This document shows positions 24,707-32,972 of a stretch of 35,540 bases of DNA, in pieces. Location of the stretch: NCBI GenBank assembly GCA_964462515.1, contig CAYWXK010000042.1, positions 1 through 35,540 of the forward strand. The letters are read 5' to 3'. The notes below the pieces were generated by a model. It ran no database searches, was not told where the DNA came from, and worked only from the letters and a program-made list of their open reading frames with translations. The stretch is from CAYWXK01 sp964462515. GTDB taxonomy: Bacteria; Planctomycetota; Phycisphaerae; Sedimentisphaerales; Anaerobacaceae. Each line of letters opens with the position of its first letter. The stretch's first letter is position 1. The translations under genes were made by a program, and so were the position numbers.

Positions 24707-25510
24707 ATGTGTAAAAAACTTGGATTACTAATACTGGCTCTTTTTTCCTGCCTTTTTACCGGCTGTGCGGTCAATCCCATAACCGGCGAAGATGAGCTTA
24801 TGCTAATCTCCGAAGACCAGGATATTGCGATAGGCCGCCAGTATGCCCCCGAAATTGAAAAGCAAATGGGCGGTAAAATCAACGACCCCGTCATACAAAA
24901 CTACGTCAATTCTGTCGGCCAAAGCATCGCCCGCATCAGCCACAGACCTAATTTTGAGTATTCCTTTGTTGCACTAAACCACAAGTCAATCAACGCACTG
25001 GCCCTTCCGGGCGGCTACGTTTATGTCACAAAAGGAATGCTCGAAAAGCTCGATAACGAGGCGCAATTAGCAGCAATCCTGGCCCACGAGATAACTCACA
25101 TCGTCGCCCGTGATGTCGCAAACGCTATGAGCAACCAGATTGGCTTGGGCCTTTTGCTTTCCACCGTAACCTCTGAAAAGACTCCGCAAAGCGTCCTGAC
25201 AATTGCGAACCTTACGCAGCAAATCGTCGGCCTTCGATTCAGCAGAAAAGATGAGATGGAAGCCGACCTCGGCGGCCTCGATTATATGGTCAGGGCCGGA
25301 TACAACCCTTACGGTATGGTCGAGACAATGCAGATGCTCCAGAACCTCAACGAAACCAGACCCATTGAATTCCTCTCAAGCCATCCATCTCCCGAAAACC
25401 GCATACAATATTTGACAGCAGCGATTCAAACCAAATACTTTAACCTCGCCGGCTCAAAAATCGCAAAAGAAGACTACTACAACGCCGTCCGCACCCGACT
25501 GGGTAATTAA
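24707..25510 (+). CDS. M48 family metalloprotease lipoprotein (BepA/LoiP-like)
   Basis: A 267-residue predicted lipoprotein protease for envelope quality control. The lipobox is LFTGC with the lipidated Cys20. The zinc site is HEITH (His127, Glu128, His131), and the third ligand is Glu183 in SRKDEMEAD. The stretch ALALPGGYVYVTKGML ahead of the zinc site and SSHPSPENRI near the C-terminus are typical of BepA/YcaL/LoiP-type M48 proteins. There is no TPR domain, so it is closer to LoiP/YcaL than to full BepA. It stands alone on the plus strand, divergent from the rnf cluster. An AGGTG lies a few bases before the ATG. Confidence 0.93.
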   Translation: MCKKLGLLILALFSCLFTGCAVNPITGEDELMLISEDQDIAIGRQYAPEIEKQMGGKINDPVIQNYVNSVGQSIARISHRPNFEYSFVALNHKSINALALPGGYVYVTKGMLEKLDNEAQLAAILAHEITHIVARDVANAMSNQIGLGLLLSTVTSEKTPQSVLTIANLTQQIVGLRFSRKDEMEADLGGLDYMVRAGYNPYGMVETMQMLQNLNETRPIEFLSSHPSPENRIQYLTAAIQTKYFNLAGSKIAKEDYYNAVRTRLGN

Positions 25511-25518
25511 GTAGTTAA

Positions 25519-25537
25519 CCCGCCATTTTACGGCGGG
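25519..25537 (+). terminator. Possible terminator hairpin after the M48 gene
   Basis: CCCGCC (25519-25524) pairs with GGCGGG (25532-25537) around a 7-nt loop, 8 bp after the stop codon. The following sequence is A-rich rather than a clean T tract, so intrinsic termination is uncertain. Confidence 0.4.
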
Positions 25538-25601
25538 CTACCTTAAAAATTCCCCCAAAAAACATAAATATCTCATTTTCTTGCTTTTCCCCCAAAAACA
25601 T

Positions 25602-25630
25602 TTGATTTCGGTTCCGATAAATGGTATAAT
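25602..25630 (+). promoter_or_regulatory. Sigma-70-type promoter of the RCC1/dockerin gene
   Basis: TTGATT (25602-25607), a 17-bp spacer and a perfect TATAAT (25625-25630). Transcription would start near 25637, giving a leader of about 120 nt that includes a dispersed repeat at 25665-25700. Confidence 0.6.
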
Positions 25631-25664
25631 CTAATCACGTATAAGCGAAAAATATTCGTAATTT

Positions 25665-25700
25665 GTCATTCTGAATGAAGCTATAGCGAAGTGAAGGATC
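25665..25700. repeat. Dispersed repeat, 'gtcattctga...gaaggatc' type
   Basis: GTCATTCTGAATGAAG, a short CTATA insert, then GCGAAGTGAAGGATC. It belongs to the same family as the copy at 24220-24247. It lies inside the predicted 5' leader of the RCC1/dockerin gene. Confidence 0.55.
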
Positions 25701-25759
25701 TTTTGCAACGTTAAGTTTTGAAAGGCGGTTTCGGATTTATAGAATTGAAGAAGGCCAAA

Positions 25760-27577
25760 ATGAAAACCCGTATTTATCCTTTAATAGCATTCTTCGCACT
25801 TCTTACTTTGTACTTCGCACATCACGCCCTTGCCGGCTCGATTGTTGGCTGGGGACAAATGAAGTTACCAAATGAAGACCTTAAAGAGATTATTGCTATC
25901 GCCGCAGGCGAGTGGCATAGTCTTGCTCTAAGAATAGATGGTAGGATAGTCGGTTGGGGTTACAACGACCTTGGTCAAGCCACGCCCCCTGACGGAAACA
26001 ATTTTATCGCCATTGCTGCAGGCGCTGAATATAGTCTTGCTCTAAAGAGAGATGGCAGTATAGTTGGCTGGGGCAACAACCACTTTGGTAAGGCAACACC
26101 TCCTGACGGTAACGATTTTATCGCTATCGCCGCAGGATTCGAGCATAGTCTTGCTCTAAGGAGAAACGGTAGGATAACCGGTTGGGGCAATAACCAATTT
26201 GGTAAGGCAAAACCTCCTGACGGTAACGATTTTATTGCTATCGCAGCAGGATTCGAGCATAGTCTTGCTCTAAGAAGAAATGGCAGGATAGTCGGGTGGG
26301 GCTACAACCCATTTGGTAAGGAAATACCTCCTGACGGTAACGACTTTATCGCTATCGCCGCAGGTATGTATCATAGTCTCGCCCTAAGGTCCAACGGGAG
26401 TATTGTTGGTTGGGGCTACAACGGTGATGGTCAGGTCTCGCCTCCCGACGGAAACAATTTTATCGCCATCGCAACAAGCGCTGGACATGATATTGCCCTA
26501 AGGTCCGATGGCAGTATTGTCGGCTGGGGCTATAACAACTTTGGCCAAGCCACACCTCCTGATGGGAACGACTTTATTGCTATCACCGCAGGTTGGTACC
26601 ATAGTCTTGCTTTAAGGAATGATGGCAATATTGTTGGCTGGGGATACAACGACTATGGTCAGGCCAAACCTCCAACAGGTGACGACTTTATCGCCATCGC
26701 CGCGGGAGACAGGCATAGTCTTGCTCTGAGGTCCAATGGTAGTATATTCGGCTGGGACTACAACTACTATGGTCAGGCCACACCTCCTGACGGAAATGAT
26801 TTTATCGCTATTGCCGCGGGTGGGTATCATAGTCTCGCTCTAATGTCCAACGGGAGTATTGCCGGCTGGGGTGACAATAGCGATGGTCAAGTCACGCCTC
26901 CCGACGGAAACGATTTTATTGCCGTCGATGCAGGCGGGTATCATAGTCTTGCCCTAAGGTTCAATGGCAGTATTGTCGCCTGGGGCTACAACTACTTTGG
27001 TCAAGCCACACCTCCTGATGGAAATGGTTTTGTCGCTATCGCAGCAGGCTGGTACCATAGTCTTGCTCTAAAAAGAGATGGTAATATAGTCGGCTGGGGT
27101 GCTGGGACACCCGGGTCGTCTGGCTATTATGACCGTGGTCAGGCCACGCCTCCTGACGAAAACGACTTTGTCGCTATCGCCGCGGGTGGGTATCATAGTC
27201 TCGCTCTAAAGTCCAATGGGAGTATTGTTGGTTGGGGTGACAATGGCGATGGTCAAGTCACGCCTCCCGACGGAAATGACTTTATTGCAGTTGCGGCAGG
27301 ATCCCAACATAGTCTTGCTCTAATGTCCAATAGAAGAATAGTCGGCTGGGGATGGAACCGTTGCGGTCAGGCCACACCGTTTGTAGGAAACAACTTTATT
27401 GCAATCTCTGCAGGCCATTTACACAGTCTCGCCCTGAGGCAGATTTGTCTATATGAACTTTCCGGAGATTTGAACGATGATTGTACGGTTGACTTTTATG
27501 ACTTTGCTCTAATGGCGGCGAACTGGTTAGTCGATTGCAATATAGAACTAACTAATCCAGCTTGCGTACCGAAATAA
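25760..27577 (+). CDS. Secreted RCC1-repeat (double beta-propeller) protein with dockerin-like tail
   Basis: A 605-residue predicted extracellular protein. The start at 25760 is set by AAGG six bases upstream; a TTG at 25718 lacks such support. A signal peptide (KTRIYPLIAFFALLTLYFAH) precedes 14 RCC1-type repeats of 38 residues (114-nt DNA period), with the consensus IVGWGYNxxGQATPPDGNDF then IAIAAGxxHSLALRxNGS. Fourteen is twice the seven blades of a canonical RCC1 propeller. The twelfth repeat has an 8-residue insertion (GTPGSSGYY region). The C-terminus carries GDLNDDCTVDFYDFALMAAN, a single dockerin-like EF-hand. Repeats differ mainly at the same few positions, suggesting expansion by unequal crossing-over. 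Ligand and role are unknown; a surface-binding role is inferred. Confidence 0.85.
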   Translation: MKTRIYPLIAFFALLTLYFAHHALAGSIVGWGQMKLPNEDLKEIIAIAAGEWHSLALRIDGRIVGWGYNDLGQATPPDGNNFIAIAAGAEYSLALKRDGSIVGWGNNHFGKATPPDGNDFIAIAAGFEHSLALRRNGRITGWGNNQFGKAKPPDGNDFIAIAAGFEHSLALRRNGRIVGWGYNPFGKEIPPDGNDFIAIAAGMYHSLALRSNGSIVGWGYNGDGQVSPPDGNNFIAIATSAGHDIALRSDGSIVGWGYNNFGQATPPDGNDFIAITAGWYHSLALRNDGNIVGWGYNDYGQAKPPTGDDFIAIAAGDRHSLALRSNGSIFGWDYNYYGQATPPDGNDFIAIAAGGYHSLALMSNGSIAGWGDNSDGQVTPPDGNDFIAVDAGGYHSLALRFNGSIVAWGYNYFGQATPPDGNGFVAIAAGWYHSLALKRDGNIVGWGAGTPGSSGYYDRGQATPPDENDFVAIAAGGYHSLALKSNGSIVGWGDNGDGQVTPPDGNDFIAVAAGSQHSLALMSNRRIVGWGWNRCGQATPFVGNNFIAISAGHLHSLALRQICLYELSGDLNDDCTVDFYDFALMAANWLVDCNIELTNPACVPK

Positions 27578-27713
27578 ACGTTGTTGGACGACAAGTGCAT
27601 AAGTGCACAAGACCATAAGAGCAGATGTGAGGCGAAATCTAAAAACTAAAAGCATAAAGCCGCGGAATCTCTGAATTCTGTTACATGGCCACTGTACCCT
27701 GTCCCCTGCCTTT

Positions 27714-28142
27714 TTATCCCCCTCGCTCAGATAATACCTTTTTGCGGGACTCCTCTATTGCGCTTTGTTTGCACTTGGGACAACGGTCCGGCAAATCGCC
27801 TCTGATTGTGCCGCTAATAAAGACTATTCCGCACTGCGGATTCTGGCATTTTTCAGCAGCATAAAGACTTTCCTGCTGGCACTTGTTGCAGGTCAAAGGT
27901 GGAGTTGTCCGTGCAAAAGGGTCTGCCTTTTTCTGCAAAGACTCGTGGTTATCTCTCCTGGTCATCTGATACTCAGCATTGCAGGCCTTATTGGCACATT
28001 TGACCCACATCATTTCTCCAGATGAGATGCCTGCAAGGCCGCCGGACTTTCTAAACTGCGTAAAATAAGTTATTAAACCAGCCGTCAACAGGCACACGAC
28101 AATGACGCCAATCATAATTGGCTTCTTTGCGCTATCTTCCAT
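27714..28142 (-). CDS. Membrane-anchored double zinc-ribbon protein, function unknown
   Basis: A 142-residue protein with one N-terminal membrane helix (residues about 9-27). The soluble part has four cysteine pairs in an alternating pattern: Cys49-x4-Cys54, Cys85-x2-Cys88, Cys99-x4-Cys104 and Cys121-x2-Cys124. This forms two likely zinc ribbons. GGAG lies nine bases before the ATG. I do not recognise a named family. It faces the RCC1 gene convergently; the 136-bp spacer between them (27578-27713) shows only low-complexity and 'gtgcataagtgcac' sequence. The membrane helix plus zinc ribbons suggests a binding or sensing protein, not an enzyme. Confidence 0.7.
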   Translation of the reverse strand: MEDSAKKPIMIGVIVVCLLTAGLITYFTQFRKSGGLAGISSGEMMWVKCANKACNAEYQMTRRDNHESLQKKADPFARTTPPLTCNKCQQESLYAAEKCQNPQCGIVFISGTIRGDLPDRCPKCKQSAIEESRKKVLSERGG

Positions 28143-28174
28143 AAATTAAATCTCCAAAAACCATTATGCTTATT

Positions 28175-28254
28175 GTCATTGCGAGGCTACATAGTAGCCG
28201 TGGCAATCTCACCGTCTCAAATGGTAGAGATTGCTTCGCTTTGCTCGCAATGAC
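28175..28254. repeat. Dispersed palindromic repeat, 'gtcattgcgag' type
   Basis: Outer arms GTCATTGCGAG (28175-28185) and CTCGCAATGAC (28244-28254) are perfect inverted copies of 11 bp. Inner arms GCAATCTC (28203-28210) and GAGATTGC (28227-28234) form a second stem. The nested 80-bp structure lies in the 211-bp spacer between the zinc-ribbon gene and the Gfo/Idh/MocA gene; nothing else is seen in that spacer. Confidence 0.8.
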
Positions 28255-28353
28255 ATTCTTCATTTGTTATATGACAGACCTCTATAAACCGCAATAAATT
28301 ACCGTTTACCTTGCTATTTGTCAAATGTTTGTCTTTCCTTCTTAAATCACCCT

Positions 28354-29394
28354 TTATTCTAACTGCGCCATTTGCAGAATCCTCACCGGCTCCTCCGGCA
28401 TAGAAGTGCGGGCTGAAAGATAAGCGGCTTCAATCACTGCCATATCTTTTAGATTCTCCCTGCCGCCGCTATACAGCTTATACTCAGCGGGTTGTAATAC
28501 ACTTAAAGCAAAACTCTTCAGCAATTCTGTCAAACGAGGAAGCTCATCATCATCGTATTTGGTTTCCTCAATTATCCGCCCCAAACTGTCGCCCACGGTA
28601 AATTGCTTGGTGCTGACTGTTATAACTTTATCTTTACTATAGACACTCAGGGCCTCCCGCCGTGGCTCGGTAACGCCTGCTTTCCGGAAAGCTATTAGAT
28701 TGCCTGTGAGCGTGTCAGTAAATCTCATTGTTACAAGCGTAGTATCTTCCGTTAAATAGAGCCTCTGCTGTTTATCGGCAGCCTGGCTGGTGTTCACTCC
28801 ATAGATTTGTTGCGGAATGGGGAAATTCCACATTAGTTGATCAATTATCTGGTAACAATCCTGCAGCAGCACCCCCCCGCCGGCTAATTTTGGGTCGGTC
28901 TGCCAGGAGGCACCAGGCATATCGCCAACGTTGCAAAAAATAGTTACAAGAAAAACCTGCTCAATATGCTCCTGCTGCAAAAACTGGCGAAAAGCACGGA
29001 AGCTCTCGGCAAACCGATAAGGATTTGCAATAGCAAATTTTATCTGCTCCTCATCGGCAAGCCGGACAAATTCCGCCGCCTCTTCAAAGTTCCTCGCCGG
29101 CGGAGACATCTTGAGAATATGAAATTTCTTTTTCATCGCCATCCGTATATGCTCATCGCAGGAATGTGTCGCAGCCGCAACCAGCAAACAATCAAGCTGG
29201 TTTTGTATTACAAGCTGCCTGTAATCGTCGTAGGCCGCGCATTTGTATTCCGCTGCGACCTTTTCAGCAAGGTTGACGTCCCTGTCGGCAACCGCCTGAA
29301 TCTGAAAATAATCTACTCGTGATGCCGCCTCCGCCAAAGACCGGCCGGCCTCATTAAGACCAAGCACCGCAGTTTTTAATTTGCCTTCGCTCAT
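28354..29394 (-). CDS. Gfo/Idh/MocA family oxidoreductase
   Basis: A 346-residue NAD(P)-dependent sugar-type oxidoreductase, presumably cytosolic since no signal is seen. The N-terminal Rossmann fold begins KTAVLGLNEAGRSLAEAA, with the acidic strand end AVADRD. YDDYRQLV and LDCLLVAAATHSCDEH follow the family order. The usual EKP motif in the third strand region is replaced by LKMSPPARN, so catalysis or cofactor use may be altered. The C-terminal alpha/beta domain starts at EHIEQVFLVTIFC. It lies 28 bp downstream of the large glycosidase-like gene on the same strand, suggesting a shared sugar pathway. The substrate cannot be named. Confidence 0.85.
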   Translation of the reverse strand: MSEGKLKTAVLGLNEAGRSLAEAASRVDYFQIQAVADRDVNLAEKVAAEYKCAAYDDYRQLVIQNQLDCLLVAAATHSCDEHIRMAMKKKFHILKMSPPARNFEEAAEFVRLADEEQIKFAIANPYRFAESFRAFRQFLQQEHIEQVFLVTIFCNVGDMPGASWQTDPKLAGGGVLLQDCYQIIDQLMWNFPIPQQIYGVNTSQAADKQQRLYLTEDTTLVTMRFTDTLTGNLIAFRKAGVTEPRREALSVYSKDKVITVSTKQFTVGDSLGRIIEETKYDDDELPRLTELLKSFALSVLQPAEYKLYSGGRENLKDMAVIEAAYLSARTSMPEEPVRILQMAQLE

Positions 29395-29422
29395 TTTGTA
29401 AATCTCTTAGCACCTTTTTCAC

Positions 29423-32269
29423 TTATTGCGGCTGCATCAATGTTACATCCTTACGCCGCGGCTCGGGTGATATTTTCAATCTCTGGATTTTACCATCACG
29501 ATACAGACCTTCTACGGCCGTTTTTAATGGCGCGTGTAATTTGAAATCCACATCCCATCCCTTTGGCCAGGCAGGCAGCAAAAAGATTTTTTGGCCGTCT
29601 GCCTGTAGAAGCATAGACTGCAGTGTTTTCATCAGAACGCCGCCGTGGTCCTGGTCGGGAATCCAATCGTAGTTCGGTCCCCAGAAAGCAGGAAAGCGTG
29701 AGTTTTTGTCCTTGTTACGGGCTCGGCCCACCAGATATTCTCGTGCCTCATCGGCCAGACCGAGGTATGCCATAAATACATCATCCTGTCGCCAACCGAT
29801 GTTACCCTTGTCTGTGCGCTGGCGAAGCGTCTCAATGCCCATCTCAATGTCAGGCCGACCCACAGCTACCAGCCGGAACGGGAATACCGCATACAGCTCC
29901 GGGTTTTCGATATTCATTTTCCTGTCAAACTTCGCCGCCGCTGCAAGCAGATGTTTTCCATTAGCTTCACGCCTCGGCAGCTCTGGCATCTTGTCACGTA
30001 ATCGTCGCCACAGGCCACGTTGCTCGACGGTAGTAAGATTTTCCGGCAGCAAAAGCAACTGCTCCGTTACAGCCGTAAGACCGGCAATATCAGGCTGAGG
30101 ATTTGTGCAGTCCCACCAGGTCTCAAGTGCCTGTGCAGGATGAATAACAATCTTGCCGTCAGCGTCGGTTTTATAATAGGCATCGTAAAAGGTTAAAATC
30201 TGGTAAGCAAACGGCAGAAGTGTCTTTTTGAGAAATGACTCATCAAGCGTATGCTCATAATAGTCGAGCATCATATACACCAATTCATATCCTGACGTGA
30301 ATTCCCAGCGATGATAGCCAAGCTCATTGATGCCGGCCGGCAAATCCGCAGGACGATTGAAGCCGTAACAATCGTTAAATGCGTGTCCCCAGAAATAAGC
30401 ACACTCATTCAAAAATGCCCCCTCTGTCTTGAGATGATGCTGGTTACGGTATTTTGCAACCTTGAGGTGCTCACCGGCGTAAGTGCGGAAAAGCGTCTGC
30501 AATAAATCAAAGTCACCGGCGGTGCAAGCGGCTATATAAGGCAGCCGTGTGTTTTGCCACCAATAACCGGAGCCCCACTGTCGGTAATCCGGGTCGCCGT
30601 TCCAGCCATTCGCATACGGAACCGTAAAAAGAGACCCATTAAATTTGATGGGCAGCTCTCCCCGACCCGCACAGGCGGTAATCCATCGCTGCAAGATATA
30701 CCCGCAAGTGACGGCCACCGCAGGATCCTCAGCTTGTCCTTTTTCCTCGGCAATCTTTTTGCCATCCAGGAAAAGCTTGAATGTCCCCCCTGCAGCAGGG
30801 TCAGCTACCACAGCCACGTGAACCCACCGACCTTCCGGCAGGCAGTCTCGCTTGACTAACGTGCAGGCGCTGGTGATGAGCCGCAGGCTGTTCCCGGGCC
30901 AGGTGTCCAGTAAAAAGCCATTCACCGTGCCAGGCGTAGTTTTATCAATTATCCGCCCACCTCCATCCGCTTGTTTTTCCGGCTTGACCCACGCCTCCAA
31001 TGTCAAGCCTTCAGAAGGATGAAAATTTTCCGACGCCTCAAGCACTTGTTCGGGTTTTGTAAGCGTAGCATACGGTTTGAAATCGGAAGGAAGGGCTTGC
31101 TCGCGAGGTTCTTTCATCAGCTTTTCTATTTCTGCTTCAGCCAGGACTTGGTTCAAGACACTCGCCCTTGCAATCTCGCCGCGGAAAACATTTTGACCGT
31201 TCTGGTCGATGCCGAATCGAATCGGGTGGTTATTCTTTTCAAAAATTGGTTGGCCGGGACTATCTGCGGTAGAACTTACAAAAATCCAGCTTCTTTGCCA
31301 GAAATCGTTCCACCATTGAACGTGAGCACGCCGACGTCTATCCTGCGGAATTTTTTCGACGCTCCTGACTGTTTCTTCAACAGCGTTCAACCACTCGTTT
31401 GGCAGGGCCGGCTGTTTAGTCACAACATAGATACTAAAACGATTGTTTAAGGCAGCCGGCGTCCGCAAAGTGCGCTCGTCCAAACATCGCCCCCCCTCGG
31501 CTGTAATCACTGCGCCAAACGTGCGGTCCTCCAACGGGTCCTTTCCCTTATAACCCTCCAAACCCTGGTGCTTGGCACTCAACTCATACCAGTCGCTCTT
31601 TCCGTTGTGATGATACCAGCCGATACGATTATCAGCTTCTGACGCCGGCCAATTCTCGCGGGCAATTATGGTATCAGGCCCAACAAAAGCCGGCTGCGGA
31701 TGCTGATACCCAGGGTCGCCAAAATATCCTGGGCCCGAATAGTCAATCTGCTTACGCTGGGTTCTCCACAGCTCAATCGATGTTAAAACTTCCACCGGCT
31801 TTTGGCCCTGGGCTGTTATGTAAATAACCGGATGATGGGCATCAACCCAAAGACTGACCTTTATCTGCTCCGGCGGCTCGCCGAGAACAAAATATATTGT
31901 GCCATCTGCAAGATTGAGCGTCTGCCGGAAAGCCCGGCCTCCAGCCACAGGATTAGGCTCTAAATGCACCCGCACCCTGCCCACTTTGACCAATCTCCCC
32001 GCCTCATCCCACGCATCTGTTCGAGCAATAAAAAATTGAAGGTCACCGTCTTTTTCCCACCACACGTTAAGCCCTATCTCGCCGTTGCCTATCGGCATCG
32101 AGCCGGATGAATCCTTACTCGGACTATCCCAGACAACGTTATACTTGTCCAGCTTATCAAAATTGCCCGCCTTGTTCGATGGCTCCGCATTTTTGTCAGC
32201 ACCAAAAACCAAAGTCGATGCAACTAATCCAGCAACCGCCATAGCCCGCCAGTAAAATGCTTTGAGCAT
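29423..32269 (-). CDS. Secreted multidomain glycosidase-like protein (DUF5703/GH95-like) with inserted LamG
   Basis: A 948-residue exported protein. The start at 32269 has AAAGG six bases upstream; an ORF extension of 20 codons does not. The signal peptide is MLKAFYWRAMAVAGLVASTL. Residues about 35-330 form a beta-rich domain with MPIGNGEIGLNVWW, as in DUF5703 and fucosidase-like GH95 N-termini. An LamG/concanavalin-like segment occupies about 345-520 (EGLTLEAWVKPEK, WVHVAVVADPAAGG, KLFLDGKKIAE). The (alpha/alpha)6-barrel-like part follows, from YILQRWITACAGRGELPIKF through GYWWQNTRLPY and on to the end. The LamG interrupts WWNDFWQRSWI and the next helix, which should be contiguous. Enzymatic specificity is unknown. 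It is upstream of, and probably co-transcribed with, the Gfo/Idh/MocA gene. Confidence 0.75.
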   Translation of the reverse strand: MLKAFYWRAMAVAGLVASTLVFGADKNAEPSNKAGNFDKLDKYNVVWDSPSKDSSGSMPIGNGEIGLNVWWEKDGDLQFFIARTDAWDEAGRLVKVGRVRVHLEPNPVAGGRAFRQTLNLADGTIYFVLGEPPEQIKVSLWVDAHHPVIYITAQGQKPVEVLTSIELWRTQRKQIDYSGPGYFGDPGYQHPQPAFVGPDTIIARENWPASEADNRIGWYHHNGKSDWYELSAKHQGLEGYKGKDPLEDRTFGAVITAEGGRCLDERTLRTPAALNNRFSIYVVTKQPALPNEWLNAVEETVRSVEKIPQDRRRRAHVQWWNDFWQRSWIFVSSTADSPGQPIFEKNNHPIRFGIDQNGQNVFRGEIARASVLNQVLAEAEIEKLMKEPREQALPSDFKPYATLTKPEQVLEASENFHPSEGLTLEAWVKPEKQADGGGRIIDKTTPGTVNGFLLDTWPGNSLRLITSACTLVKRDCLPEGRWVHVAVVADPAAGGTFKLFLDGKKIAEEKGQAEDPAVAVTCGYILQRWITACAGRGELPIKFNGSLFTVPYANGWNGDPDYRQWGSGYWWQNTRLPYIAACTAGDFDLLQTLFRTYAGEHLKVAKYRNQHHLKTEGAFLNECAYFWGHAFNDCYGFNRPADLPAGINELGYHRWEFTSGYELVYMMLDYYEHTLDESFLKKTLLPFAYQILTFYDAYYKTDADGKIVIHPAQALETWWDCTNPQPDIAGLTAVTEQLLLLPENLTTVEQRGLWRRLRDKMPELPRREANGKHLLAAAAKFDRKMNIENPELYAVFPFRLVAVGRPDIEMGIETLRQRTDKGNIGWRQDDVFMAYLGLADEAREYLVGRARNKDKNSRFPAFWGPNYDWIPDQDHGGVLMKTLQSMLLQADGQKIFLLPAWPKGWDVDFKLHAPLKTAVEGLYRDGKIQRLKISPEPRRKDVTLMQPQ

Positions 32270-32399
32270 AATATACCTTTGAACTCTGAAAAGTTTTACA
32301 AATCTATCACAACCAAAAACATTGCCCATCTTTTTCTTATTGTAATTTTAACTTCCACGAAAAGAAACTATTAAAAATCTGTGTAACCACCTTCCGTGC

Positions 32400-32428
32400 T
32401 TGACACGTAATCCATTTTCCTCTATGAT
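32400..32428 (+). promoter_or_regulatory. Promoter in front of the dinD remnant
   Basis: TTGACA (32400-32405), exactly 17 bp, then TATGAT (32423-32428). The start codon of the dinD remnant is 32 bp downstream with AAAGGAAAA between. I do not recognise a LexA box. The rest of the divergent spacer 32270-32399 shows nothing else convincing. Confidence 0.62.
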
Positions 32429-32652
32429 TGTTTCCGGTGCGAGTATTAAAGGAAAATGTTATGAATAACAGAAACATGCTTTCTCATAGACCAAAATCCT
32501 TCGAGGAGCTGAAGTAAATCAATCAATACGGCGCCGAATACTGGTGCGCAAGAGATTTGCAGCCTTTGCTTGGCTATAATCAATGGCGGAGCTTCGATAA
32601 CGCTATCACCAAGGCGATTGTCTCCTGCGAAAAGTCAGGCAACATACCTGGC

Positions 32653-32682
32653 TATCATTTTGCGCGCGCGCGCAAAATGATA
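32653..32682. repeat. 30-bp perfect palindrome inside the dinD remnant
   Basis: The arm TATCATTTTGCGCGC (32653-32667) is followed directly by its exact reverse complement (32668-32682), with a GC-alternating centre (a potential Z-DNA or cruciform core). It encodes YHFARARKMI in the dinD frame, a position where relatives also have a His-Phe-Ala ... Lys-Met-Ile sequence. Confidence 0.9.
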
Positions 32683-32957
32683 ATTCTGGGCAAAGGTGGA
32701 ACAAGGGAAGTACCCGATTATCATCTTTCACGTTTTGCCTGCTACCTCATCACTCAAAATGGCGACCCTCGTAAACCGGAGATTGCCAATGCACAAAAGT
32801 ATTTCGCTGTTCAGACCCGCAGACAGGAGATTTCCGATGTTTTGGCTGCCGACGTTGAACGGCTGGAGCTTAGAAAGCAGACCTCCGAAGAATTCCGGGC
32901 ATTATCCGGCGCAGCCCGCATCAGTTACGTTAGACGTCCGACGTGCGACAAAATTTA

Positions 32958-32972
32958 TCCGCCTCTGGCGGA
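32958..32972. repeat. Short palindrome at the dinD truncation point
   Basis: TCCGCC (32958-32963) and GGCGGA (32967-32972) flank TCT. It lies in the non-DinD tail that replaces the normal C-terminus and resembles short GC palindromes used as interspersed repeats. Confidence 0.5.

Noticed and set aside
30971..31450. 159-codon plus-strand ORF antisense to the glycosidase-like gene
   Set aside because: No recognisable motif or ribosome-binding site; explained by the coding strand's codon bias.
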